A stretch of DNA of 18,315 bases from DATGHS01 sp035307785 (GCA_035307785.1 DATGHS010000471.1:1-18315), one strand, 5' to 3'; shown: positions 1 through 6,512, counted from the stretch's first letter. The notes: generated by a model from the letters alone, not told the origin. Numbers and translations: made by a program.

Positions 1-2
1 AA

Positions 3-521
3 ATTGCATCAGCGGAGCACGATCCCGTGTCGCCGGTGGCCGGTCGCATTTGGGCCCTCCTGCCGCCGTTCTTGCCCGAGATCGAAACGCGCTTACAATG
101 TTGGACCGGGCCGCGGCGATTGCAGCCGTGTCTTTGCGACATATGGCACGATCACGTGCTTTTCACTGGCGATGGAGTGACTGGCATCATCGACTACGGC
201 AGCATGCGCCTCGACACCCCGGCTGCAGACCTGGCTCGCATGCTCGGCAGCCTGGTCGGCGACGACCTGGCGATGTGGAATCCCGGTTTCGCCGCCTATC
301 GCGAGGTTCGGCCGCTGGATGAAGCAGAAGCGACGTTGGCCCGCGTGCTCGATTGGACCGGCGTGGTCCTCGGTGCGGCGAACTGGCTGTACCGGCTTTA
401 CATCGAGTTTCGTGTCTACGAAGATCGCCAGCGGGTAGCCAGGCGAATGCAAGATTTGCTGAGCCGCATGGAGTATTTCGCCTCTAGCGCCCTCTGGGGT
501 AAAGCTTACCGCTGCTTGTAA
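3..521 (+). CDS. APH/homoserine kinase type II-like phosphotransferase, C-terminal part (5' truncated)
   Basis: The reading frame is open from the window edge (first complete codon at base 3) to TAA at 519-521, so the N-lobe lies outside the window. What remains is the kinase C-lobe of the aminoglycoside phosphotransferase/choline kinase fold. The catalytic loop reads CDIWHDHVLF, with the catalytic Asp codon at 138-140. The metal-binding Asp follows in IIDYG at 192-194, and then DTPAADLARMLG, which matches the family's D-x-A-x-D-L-A pattern. The usual HGDxxxxN is changed: His to Cys, and the metal-ligand Asn to His. I recall planctomycete relatives with a similar DxxxxH loop, so this may be a subfamily trait and not inactivation. 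The substrate cannot be told. The fold is fairly sure, the activity is not. Confidence 0.75.
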   Translation: MASAEHDPVSPVAGRIWALLPPFLPEIETRLQCWTGPRRLQPCLCDIWHDHVLFTGDGVTGIIDYGSMRLDTPAADLARMLGSLVGDDLAMWNPGFAAYREVRPLDEAEATLARVLDWTGVVLGAANWLYRLYIEFRVYEDRQRVARRMQDLLSRMEYFASSALWGKAYRCL

Positions 522-623
522 TTCCAAAAGCTCCGCTCCGAAGTTGCGAATAAGGAAAAGAACCAACTGCCTACTCGCCAAGCGCGGTCCGCTATAAATG
601 AATGAAATGGGGCAAGACTTTCC

Positions 624-628
624 AGGAG
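624..628 (+). promoter_or_regulatory. Shine-Dalgarno AGGAG deciding the start at 637
   Basis: AGGAG ends 8 nt before the ATG at 637. The earlier in-frame ATGs at 598 and 607 have no comparable site, and starting at 637 places the hydrophobic segment at the N-terminus as expected for a membrane anchor or signal. Confidence 0.7.
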
Positions 629-636
629 TTCCTGCC

Positions 637-1299
637 ATGAACAAGTTCTTTGCCATTTCCACCAAATCCCGCTGGTTTCTGCCGGCACTCACTGCTTTCT
701 TCCTGGCGCTTGCGGCCATTTTCTTCACTGTCCAGGCTGTGGCGGCTCGTAAGGCCAATAACAGTGGCAATGGCCATTCCTTCTTTGCGATGGGCGGCTT
801 CTTCGCCAGCAATAACGTGGTCATCGCTGATTCGCCGCAACCGGAATCCAAGAACGAGCAATCGAAATCGGGCGTCGGCGCCGCCTTGGACAAGGAGACC
901 AGCAAAGCGATCCACAAGGTGCTGGATGGCCAGGAGCAGGCCTGGAACAAAGGCGACTTGAAGGGCTTTATGGACGGCTACTGGAACTCGCCGGAGTTGA
1001 CCTTTTATTCTGGCAACACCAAGACCAAGGGCTGGCAACAAACCTTCGACCGCTACCGCAAGCACTACCGGGATGAAGGCCGGGAAATGGGCCACCTCAC
1101 GTTTAGCGAGGTCGTCCTCGACAGCGTGGGGCCGGAGACGGTGATCGTGCGCGGCCGCTGGAAGCTTGAAAAGAAGGCTGAAACCAACGAGGGTCTATAC
1201 ACCCTGATTTTGCGCAAGCTACCGGAAGGCTGGCGCATCGTTCACGATCACACGTCGGCTGCCGATCCGGTTCCCGCGAAGAAACCCGGCAATGAATGA
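637..1299 (+). CDS. Membrane-anchored or exported SnoaL/DUF4440-like (NTF2-fold) protein
   Basis: The protein has 220 residues from the ATG at 637; an in-frame ATG at 598 would add 13 residues but lacks a ribosome binding site. Residues about 12-36 are hydrophobic (LPALTAFFLALAAIFFTVQA) after a basic start, so it is a signal anchor or uncleaved signal peptide. A low-complexity linker follows to about residue 95. The rest resembles the DUF4440/SnoaL-like NTF2 fold: an N-terminal helix (VLDGQEQAWNKGDLKGFMDG), then YWNSPELTFYSG, a TFDRYRKHY helix and a final beta sheet (TVIVRGRWKL, LYTLILRKL, GWRIVHDHTS). Members of this fold bind small molecules or serve as small enzymes, and no specific role can be read here. 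The C-terminus overlaps the next gene by 8 nt, so the two are probably co-translated. Confidence 0.75.
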   Translation: MNKFFAISTKSRWFLPALTAFFLALAAIFFTVQAVAARKANNSGNGHSFFAMGGFFASNNVVIADSPQPESKNEQSKSGVGAALDKETSKAIHKVLDGQEQAWNKGDLKGFMDGYWNSPELTFYSGNTKTKGWQQTFDRYRKHYRDEGREMGHLTFSEVVLDSVGPETVIVRGRWKLEKKAETNEGLYTLILRKLPEGWRIVHDHTSAADPVPAKKPGNE

Positions 1300-2428
1300 C
1301 AAGCACTTCGACGTCATCGTTCTCGGCTGCGGCGGTATGGGTTCGGCCACGCTGTTCGAACTTGCTCGCCGTGGCCGGCGGGTGTTGGGTCTCGAGCAAT
1401 TCGACCTCGTTCACAAACTGGGCAGTTCTCACGGCCATACGCGCGTTATCCGCAAGGCCTACTACGAACACCCAAACTACGTGCCGTTGGTGCAGCGCGC
1501 TTTGGAGCGCTGGTACGACTTAGAGCAGGTCACCGGCCGTCACCTGCTCACCGAATGCGGCTGCCTGAGCCTTGGATTGCCTGGCAGCGAGATGATCCAG
1601 GGCGTCCAGCAATCGGCCCGTGAGCACCGACTGTCGGTCGAATTGTTTTCCCAAGTCGATGTCAAGCGGCGCTTCCCGGTGTTTCAGATCCCAGAAGACT
1701 ACGTTGGTGTGCTCGGACATGATGCGGGCTTTCTTTACGTCGAAGACTGCGTTCGGAGTCACCTGGAAGCTGCGCAAAGGTCTGGGGCGGAAATCCATGC
1801 TAACGAGCCAGTGCTGAACTGGCGGCCGGCGGCCAGCGGAGTGGAAGTGCGAACGGAACGAGAGCGCTATTTTGCCGACCGACTTGTCGTCACTGCCGGC
1901 CCCTGGGCGGGCCAAATGCTTGCCGCTTGGGGTGAGCCGTTGACCGTGATGCGGCAAACGCTGCACTGGTTCGGCACCGCGGATGACAGCCAATTCCGCC
2001 GCGACCGCTTCCCCATCTACCTCGCTGAAGTACCGGAAGGCATCTATTATGGCTTGCCAGCCATTGATGCGAATGGGCCCAAGGTCGCCCGGCATTACGG
2101 CGCACCGGAATTGCCGGATGTTGGCGCGATCAATCGAATCGTCACGGCAGAAGATGAACTGCAAGTTCGCGGTTTTCTCAATTGCTATCTTCCTGCGGTT
2201 AACGGACCGCAAACTCGGGCCGATGTGTGCATCTACACTCTCACGCCGGATCGGCATTTCATTCTTGATCTGCATCCGGAGCATTCCCAAGTAGCGATTG
2301 CTGCCGGCTTCTCGGGCCACGGGTTCAAATTCGCATCGGTGGTCGGCGAATTCATGGCGGATTTGGTCGAACATGGTCGCACCCAAATGTCGATCGAAAT
2401 GTTTCGGCTCGGAAGGTTCAAAAAATGA
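1292..2428 (+). CDS. solA: FAD-dependent N-methyltryptophan/sarcosine oxidase family protein (MSOX/MTOX)
   Basis: The protein has 378 residues, close to the roughly 370-390 of monomeric sarcosine oxidase and N-methyl-L-tryptophan oxidase. The N-terminal Rossmann motif VIVLGCGGMGSA (G12, G14, G17) ends at Glu35 for the FAD ribose. GSSHGHTRVIRKAYYEH (44-60) matches the family's GSSHGDTRxxR segment that contacts the flavin. Lys264 in the GPKVARH stretch aligns with the oxygen-activating lysine. Cys313 in DVCIYTLTPDRHF is the expected site of covalent 8alpha-S-cysteinyl FAD attachment, and GFSGHGFKF (339-347) closes the flavin site. The enzyme should be cytoplasmic and oxidise a secondary N-methyl amine to an aldehyde, releasing H2O2; the substrate is unknown, and the symbol denotes family only. 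Its ATG lies inside the end of the preceding gene, which suggests translational coupling. Confidence 0.88.
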   Translation: MNDKHFDVIVLGCGGMGSATLFELARRGRRVLGLEQFDLVHKLGSSHGHTRVIRKAYYEHPNYVPLVQRALERWYDLEQVTGRHLLTECGCLSLGLPGSEMIQGVQQSAREHRLSVELFSQVDVKRRFPVFQIPEDYVGVLGHDAGFLYVEDCVRSHLEAAQRSGAEIHANEPVLNWRPAASGVEVRTERERYFADRLVVTAGPWAGQMLAAWGEPLTVMRQTLHWFGTADDSQFRRDRFPIYLAEVPEGIYYGLPAIDANGPKVARHYGAPELPDVGAINRIVTAEDELQVRGFLNCYLPAVNGPQTRADVCIYTLTPDRHFILDLHPEHSQVAIAAGFSGHGFKFASVVGEFMADLVEHGRTQMSIEMFRLGRFKK

Positions 2429-2431
2429 TAT

Positions 2432-2490
2432 TCGCCGCTAAGTTCGCAAAGAATCATGGTTTCTTCGCATCCTTTGCGCCTCTGCGGTGA
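2432..2490. repeat. Imperfect inverted repeat between convergent genes, possible bidirectional terminator
   Basis: The arms are 2432-2451 (TCGCCGCTAAGTTCGCAAAG) and 2472-2490 (CTTTGCGCCTCTGCGGTGA), complementary at about three quarters of positions and separated by about 20 nt. It fills the 66-bp gap between two convergent stop codons. The right arm resembles the ACCGCAGAGGCGCAAAG type of dispersed repeat that I recall from many planctomycete and other environmental genomes. It could end transcription from both sides, but there is no run of T. Confidence 0.5.
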
Positions 2491-2494
2491 TTCG

Positions 2495-3016
2495 CTATCC
2501 CAATCGCGCCATCAGTTCCTGGCACACACTTGCGTTCACGATGCCGCCAAACTGGCCGATCTCGCTCGCCTGGTTCTCGAAGCGGTTGTACCAGTGCGGT
2601 CCCTCGCCGAAGAGCGTGAACGCGCCGCCCACCAGCCAGTAGAAGACGCCCATGCGGCAGGCTTGGTAGGTGTGGCCACATTCGTGGGCCAGCACCTCGC
2701 TTGCGGTCACCGGTCCGCTGCGGCGGTCGAAGCGCAGTCGGCCATCGGGGATTTCCACCGGATGCTCCCGCGAGGCCGGGTCACGGGATTGCTCGGCGAG
2801 CACATTCTCGGCGAAGTCCCAGCCGACGGCGATCACCGAATTCGTCCACGTAATGCAGGTGCCGCCCCAGAACGGAAGTCGGCTCGAATAGTTGCGCCGG
2901 TGCGTGGCCACCACATCGATGATGCGCCAGGCGCCTTCAGGCTTCGCCTTGCCATAGATGCGAAAGCAAGGCTTTCCCGCTAAGTACCGCAACCAGGTGC
3001 TGAACAAGCGGTGCAT
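2495..3016 (-). CDS. Small HECGH zinc-peptidase-like protein
   Basis: The protein has 173 residues from the ATG at 3016; the frame stays open upstream, but that stretch overlaps the end of the TPR gene in another frame. An HExxH zinc motif lies at 111-115 (LAHECGHTYQ). Downstream, RFENQASEIGQ supplies a candidate third ligand, Glu147, in the place where gluzincins and DUF4157-type domains have E-x-x-A-D. WLVGGAFTLFGEGPHWYNRF sits between them. I see no signal peptide, so it is either cytoplasmic or a domain-sized toxin- or chaperone-like protein. The first 100 residues (including RIIDVVATHR and FWGGTCITWTNSVIAVG) match nothing I know. It follows the TPR gene by 73 nt on the same strand, so the two are probably co-transcribed. 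Zinc binding is likely; proteolysis is only an inference. Confidence 0.65.
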   Translation of the reverse strand: MHRLFSTWLRYLAGKPCFRIYGKAKPEGAWRIIDVVATHRRNYSSRLPFWGGTCITWTNSVIAVGWDFAENVLAEQSRDPASREHPVEIPDGRLRFDRRSGPVTASEVLAHECGHTYQACRMGVFYWLVGGAFTLFGEGPHWYNRFENQASEIGQFGGIVNASVCQELMARLG

Positions 3017-3031
3017 CGAATCGCTCTTTAC

Positions 3032-3078
3032 GAGCCGGAAGCGTAAGCGGCGGACCACCGCGATCCGTCGCTTACTCG
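3032..3078. repeat. Palindromic repeat with GAGCCGGAAGCG core; hairpin between TPR and HECGH genes
   Basis: An 11-bp stem with one mismatch is formed by GTAAGCGGCGG (3043-3053) and CCGTCGCTTAC (3065-3075) around an 11-nt loop. Its left flank, 3032-3049 (GAGCCGGAAGCGTAAGCG), matches 15693-15710 at 17 of 18 positions. It occupies the 73-nt gap after the TPR stop codon and may moderate read-through into the next gene. Confidence 0.65.
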
Positions 3079-3089
3079 TCCGATACATT

Positions 3090-3842
3090 CTACCGCAGCA
3101 CGCGCGGGAAGTGCGGGCCCGGCTCGGACGGCAAATCCCGGCGCACCATTCTCGGCTTCCTCGTCCCTTCAGCCGTATGCAGCCGCAGAAAAGGGACCGT
3201 ATCCGTTGGTTCAGCGCGCTCGGCCATTGCGCTGCGTTGCTCGAAGCGCAGTTGGCGATATTCCAGATCGCCCCAAATCTGGTGGAAGCGTGAGTTCTGC
3301 TGGTGCTGGAAGCGCGCCAGCCGCAGCGTCTGCTTTGCTTCAGCATACAACTGCATCTCTTCGAGCCCGTCCACGTAAGCTTTCACATTGTCGAAGTCGT
3401 GCGGGGCCAACTCGAGCGCCCGCTCCAGCAGCTTCCGGCCCTTTCGGCAGCGGCCCATTTGCACCGCGTATTGGCCGCATTCCCGCAGCACCTTCGGGTC
3501 ATCCGGCCGAAGTTCGAGGGCCCGGCGGTAGTAGCGCGAAGCCTGCCGCGCGTCGATCATCGGATCGTGGTCGATCGCGCGAGCCAGTTGCAGGTGCGCC
3601 TCGGCATCGTCGGGTTGAAGTCGAATCACTTGCCGGAAATGCTTGCGCGCATGTTTGTATTTCCGCAGTTGAAAGTAAGTCTCGCCGAGCAGGCTCTGGA
3701 CTTCAACTTCGCGCTCGGCCGGCAAGTTCGGCCAGCGGGCAATCCGGCGCAATACGCCGAGCGACCGCTGATGGCGGCCCATCGCTTGAAGTGTTCGCGC
3801 TCGCAAAAGCATTTGGTCCAGCAGATTGAGCGTCCTGCTCAT
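3090..3842 (-). CDS. Tetratricopeptide repeat (TPR) protein
   Basis: The protein has 250 residues from the ATG at 3842. The frame is open for over 2 kb further upstream, but only as the shadow of the opposite-strand gene at 4236-5786 and of repeats. At least four TPR units can be seen: about 14-44, 47-80 (LLGETYFQLRKYKHARKHFR, then QVIRLQPDDAEAH), 81-118 with an insertion (ASRYYRRALELRPDDPKVL) and 119-152 (CGQYAVQMGRCRKGRKLLE, then RALELAPHDF). A degenerate fifth unit follows at 158-200. The last 50 residues are polar and basic with no repeat. There is no signal peptide or membrane segment, so it is probably a cytoplasmic scaffold. The HECGH gene follows, and a complex between the two is possible but untested. 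The ribosome binding site is weak (GAGGC about 9 nt upstream). Confidence 0.8.
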   Translation of the reverse strand: MSRTLNLLDQMLLRARTLQAMGRHQRSLGVLRRIARWPNLPAEREVEVQSLLGETYFQLRKYKHARKHFRQVIRLQPDDAEAHLQLARAIDHDPMIDARQASRYYRRALELRPDDPKVLRECGQYAVQMGRCRKGRKLLERALELAPHDFDNVKAYVDGLEEMQLYAEAKQTLRLARFQHQQNSRFHQIWGDLEYRQLRFEQRSAMAERAEPTDTVPFLRLHTAEGTRKPRMVRRDLPSEPGPHFPRVLR

Positions 3843-3985
3843 AGGCTGCCTCGCGTGAAATGGAGTAAGCTCGAAAGCAACACCGTCCTGGTCGGTAGAG
3901 GATATACTCCTTCCACCCAGGTACGCAAGCTGAATCCTTGTACAACAACGGATTTTCTGCGTTTTCATTGCCGCCCGTCGGAGAG

Positions 3986-4126
3986 ATCCGAAGTCCGAAG
4001 CACGAAATCCGAAAGAAATCGAAACCCCAAAGTCCGAGTATCTAAACGAAGAACAGCGAGTTTTGGATATTTGAATTTTGAGATTTGGATTTGTTTCGAT
4101 TTTCGATATTAGGATTTCGGATTTTG
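3986..4126. repeat. A/T-rich imperfect palindrome of GAAATCCGAA type
   Basis: The left half is purine-rich (TCCGAAGTCCGAAGCACGAA, then ATCCGAAAGAAATCGAAA, 3987-4024). The right half is its approximate complement (GGATTTGTTTCGATTTTCGA, then TATTAGGATTTCGGATTT, 4087-4124). The pattern of alternating CCGAA and TTCGG words matches a dispersed intergenic repeat I recall from planctomycete and verrucomicrobial genomes. The base composition is far below that of the neighbouring genes in G+C. Confidence 0.6.
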
Positions 4127-4223
4127 CCCTTTTGTGCTTGCTTTGCCCAGCCTGCCGGGATAACCTGAAGGCAACTTTTCCCCATCTGCGGCATGTCTTT
4201 GCCGCGCTCTCAGCGCTCCTTCC

Positions 4224-4229
4224 GGAGGA
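4224..4229 (+). promoter_or_regulatory. Strong Shine-Dalgarno GGAGGA for the gene at 4236
   Basis: GGAGGA lies 6 nt before the ATG at 4236 and fixes the start that yields a complete twin-arginine signal. Confidence 0.75.
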
Positions 4230-4235
4230 TTCGTC

Positions 4236-5786
4236 ATGGCTCTCTCGCGCCGGGAATTTTTCGCGGATCTGGGCAAAGGTATGCTGCTGGCCGGGCTGGG
4301 CAGCACCCTCGCGGCCGAACTCGGCCAGAATTTCACCTTCGCCGACGAGAAATCGAAAGACCTGACCTTCAGCGACATGGAGCCATTGGTCCGGCTCCTG
4401 CAAGACACGCCGGCCACGAAGCTCACGCCGATCCTCGTGGATAAGCTCCGCAGCGGCACGGAACTGAAGCAACTGGTCGCGGCCGCCGCGCTGGCCAACG
4501 CCCGCACCTTCGGCGGCGAAGACTACATCGGCTTCCACACCATGATGGCTCTGGGCCCGTCGCTCCAAATGTCGAAGGAACTGCCGGATTCGCACAAGCC
4601 GCTGCCGGTGTTGAAAGTGCTGTACCGCAACAGCAGCCGCATTGAGGCCGTAGGCGGCCATGCGAAAGAAGTGCTCCACGTGGTGGAAGCTCCCATTGTT
4701 GCTCCGAGCAACACCGATGCCGGGCACCTTCGCGATTGCGTGCACAGCCAGGACAAGGCCGCCGCCGAGCGCGCCTTCGCCAGAATCGACCGCGCCGATG
4801 ACGCCTTCAACGCTCTGCTGGAAACCGTGGAAGACGCCGCCGAAGTGCACCGCGTGGTTCTCGTCTGGCGAGCCTGGGACATGCTCAACATTGTGGGCCG
4901 CCAGCATGCCCACACCATGCTGCGGCAATCGGTCCGCTATTGTGTGGACAACGAGAAACATAGGAAGGGCCAAGGTTACGCCAAGGCCGGCGAGGTGGTC
5001 ACGAAGGTGCTCGACCAGCACAAGCTCGATGCGAAGAAAGCGCGCAACCGGACGGCGGACGACGGCTGGGTGGCCAAAACCAGCGAAACGATATACAAGG
5101 CGTCGCCGGAGCAAGCGGCCGGCATCGTCGCCGAGGCGATTGACGACGGGTTTTCCATTGGCAGCATTGCCGAGGCGATTCGGCTCACGTCGAACGACCT
5201 GGTGTTGCGCGACAAAGGCCGGCCGCAAGCCCAAACCAGCGACGGCAAGCCCGTGGGCAGTTGCCATGGCGACAGCATTGGCGTGCATGCCAGCGATTCG
5301 GCCAACGCCTGGTGCAACCTCGCTGCCGCCAGCAACGAACGCAATTCGCACCTCTGCCTGCTCCTGGCCGGCTACCAGGTGGCGTTGGACCGGGCGGCCC
5401 GCGGCGGCGACTTCCTGCACTGGGAACGCTATCCGCTGCCCGAGGCTCGCATCGAGAAAAAGAACCCATCGACCAAGCAGCTGCTCGCCGCCACGGAAGA
5501 GGCGATTCGCGGCAATGACCAGATGCGCGCCTGCGCCTGCACTGCCGCCTATGGCGAAAATGGCGGCGACGCGCGGAAGATGTTTCAACTGCTGCTCAAG
5601 TACGCTTGCAGTGAAGACGGCGCCCTGCATGCCGAGAAGTTCTACCGCACCGTGACCGAAGCCTTCACGCAAGCCCGTGAAGCCCACCGCTGGCTGTACC
5701 TGACCTCGTTGGCCAAGGTCACGGCCAGCGAATTCGGCCGCCCCGCCCCCGGCCAGGACGAAGCGCGGAAGCTGCTGAAGGTGTGA
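4236..5786 (+). CDS. Tat-exported 516-aa protein of unknown function, His/Cys-rich
   Basis: The N-terminus MALSRREFFADLGKGMLLAG has the twin-arginine motif S-R-R-E-F-F (residues 4-9) followed by a mild hydrophobic stretch to about residue 28, so export as a folded protein through Tat is likely. The remainder reads as mostly helical, with no domain I recognise. It carries 17 histidines and 8 cysteines, some in suggestive clusters: GRQHAHTMLRQSVRYC (221-236), GSCHGDSIGVHASDSANAWC (341-360) and RACAC (431-435). Tat export and these clusters would suit a protein that binds a metal or cofactor in the cytoplasm before export. The gene stands alone: divergent from the TPR gene and followed by a 726-bp repeat region. 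Related proteins are, to my recollection, annotated as hypothetical in planctomycetes. The gene call is firm; the function is unknown. Confidence 0.85.
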   Translation: MALSRREFFADLGKGMLLAGLGSTLAAELGQNFTFADEKSKDLTFSDMEPLVRLLQDTPATKLTPILVDKLRSGTELKQLVAAAALANARTFGGEDYIGFHTMMALGPSLQMSKELPDSHKPLPVLKVLYRNSSRIEAVGGHAKEVLHVVEAPIVAPSNTDAGHLRDCVHSQDKAAAERAFARIDRADDAFNALLETVEDAAEVHRVVLVWRAWDMLNIVGRQHAHTMLRQSVRYCVDNEKHRKGQGYAKAGEVVTKVLDQHKLDAKKARNRTADDGWVAKTSETIYKASPEQAAGIVAEAIDDGFSIGSIAEAIRLTSNDLVLRDKGRPQAQTSDGKPVGSCHGDSIGVHASDSANAWCNLAAASNERNSHLCLLLAGYQVALDRAARGGDFLHWERYPLPEARIEKKNPSTKQLLAATEEAIRGNDQMRACACTAAYGENGGDARKMFQLLLKYACSEDGALHAEKFYRTVTEAFTQAREAHRWLYLTSLAKVTASEFGRPAPGQDEARKLLKV

Positions 5787-5798
5787 CACCGTTCGTAG

Positions 5799-5817
5799 TT
5801 CCGCCTTCAGGCGGGAA
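5799..5817. repeat. Hairpin TTCCGCC/GGCGGGAA after the Tat-protein gene
   Basis: TTCCGCC (5799-5805), loop TTCA and GGCGGGAA (5810-5817) form a short GC-rich stem with one bulge, starting 12 nt after the stop codon at 5784-5786. It could act as a terminator, although no T run follows, and it belongs to the palindrome cluster that continues to 5921. Confidence 0.55.
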
Positions 5818-5822
5818 TTGAA

Positions 5823-5886
5823 GTTTGTAGTGGCCGACTTTAGGCGGCCACTGCTCTTTGGCCCGATAAATCGGGCCACTACAAAC
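5823..5886. repeat. Composite palindromic element, outer arms GTTTGTAGTGGCC
   Basis: Perfect 13-bp outer arms (5823-5835 and 5874-5886) enclose two inner hairpins. One is AGTGGCCG/CGGCCACT (5829-5836 with 5845-5852). The other is GGCCCGAT/ATCGGGCC (5860-5867 with 5870-5877, loop AA). The inner and outer pairings share arms and so exclude one another, which gives alternative folds. Confidence 0.75.
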
Positions 5887-5895
5887 TCCCCGATT

Positions 5896-5921
5896 ATGGC
5901 CGGGTCTCCCGACCCGGCCAT
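5896..5921. repeat. Perfect 11-bp hairpin ATGGCCGGGTC / GACCCGGCCAT
   Basis: The arms lie at 5896-5906 and 5911-5921, around the loop TCCC. The stem is perfect and GC-rich. It is the fourth palindrome in 125 bp and, like its neighbours, consists of a GGCC word with a variable core. Confidence 0.75.
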
Positions 5922-6032
5922 CGCTTTCCGCTCAAATCCGCTCAAGGTGCGCTCGCTGGGGCTAATTGCGTTTGCTCTAACATCTTTGCAGGCCAAGAAG
6001 TTGCGGCGGTGCGCGGCGCGCCTTTGCACAAC

Positions 6033-6107
6033 TTGAGCTAATTGAGCGTTGAGCGGGACCTTGAGCGGTGCCTGGGGCGGTACCTTGAGCGGGACTTGAG
6101 CGCGCGC
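6033..6107. repeat. Degenerate 12-mer tandem array, unit TTGAGCGGGACC
   Basis: Units start at 6049, 6061, 6073 (diverged: TGGGGCGGTACC), 6085 (one base shorter) and 6096. Further TTGAGC words lie at 6033 and 6042. The regular 12-nt spacing shows tandem duplication. In one minus-strand frame it would read as repeated PLKVP units, but no gene there is supported. Confidence 0.65.
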
Positions 6108-6512
6108 TGGTGCGTTTTCACTACGATGCAAGTCACGGAATACTGGCTTCATTGTTGGTTACTCTCCCTCTGGCAAGAATTGATAGATGCCAGAGAAATG
6201 CGGTCGTTATTGGGCGATTCGGGATGCCGGGTCATGATTGCCGGAACCCAAAAACCTTTATGGGTGGGACATTTTGGGACACTTTTGGGACATTTTGAGA
6301 CCCCTCCCCCGACGTCGGGCGCTATCGCAGCCGCAGAAGTGTACGATCCCGTTCGGGAAGTGCAAATGAAAATTGAATCAAGGACGGGCCGGTATTTCAA
6401 ACCTACCAATTCTCTAGAGGCGCTGTTCGCAGGACATTTGCCCCAGGATCAATAATCCATCCTCAGCTGACTCGAAGCCTCCTTAGGCCTCGCAAATGCA
6501 CGGGAGAACTCC

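Larger units (their letters stand above)
3843..4235. other. Divergent intergenic region, largely a repeat
   Basis: This 393-bp region must hold promoters for the minus-strand TPR gene and the plus-strand gene at 4236. About 140 bp of it is the A/T-rich GAAATCC-type repeat listed separately. I could not pick out a convincing -35/-10 pair for either gene, and no small gene is evident. Confidence 0.6.
5787..6512. other. Long intergenic region rich in palindromes and short tandem repeats
   Basis: This 726-bp stretch holds four hairpins at 5799-5921, a 12-mer array near 6049-6107, and a GGGACATTTT triplet at 6266-6296. A 137-codon open frame at 6042-6455 runs through these repeats; it has no ribosome binding site and no recognisable domain, so I do not call it a gene. 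Its last third (about 6340-6455) looks somewhat more coding-like and could be a gene relic. Confidence 0.6.

Noticed and set aside
593..598. TATAAA as a -10 promoter element for the gene at 637
   Set aside because: No acceptable -35 hexamer lies 16-18 nt upstream, so it may be a chance match.
93..950. 285-codon minus-strand open frame opposite the kinase and SnoaL-like genes
   Set aside because: Both plus-strand genes covering it have clear domains; this frame is a high-G+C shadow.
3017..3346. Upstream extension of the HECGH frame
   Set aside because: It overlaps the C-terminal coding part of the TPR gene in another frame and shows no domain continuity.
5799..5921. CRISPR array
   Set aside because: The palindromes differ from each other, and there are no equal-length repeats separated by regular unique spacers.
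3843..6152. Upstream extension of the TPR frame to a 1020-residue minus-strand protein
   Set aside because: The extension is the shadow of the plus-strand gene at 4236-5786 and of repeats. TPR-like sequence begins only after the ATG at 3842.
6042..6455. 137-codon plus-strand open frame
   Set aside because: It starts inside the 12-mer array, has no ribosome binding site, runs through the GGGACATTTT repeats and contains no recognisable domain.
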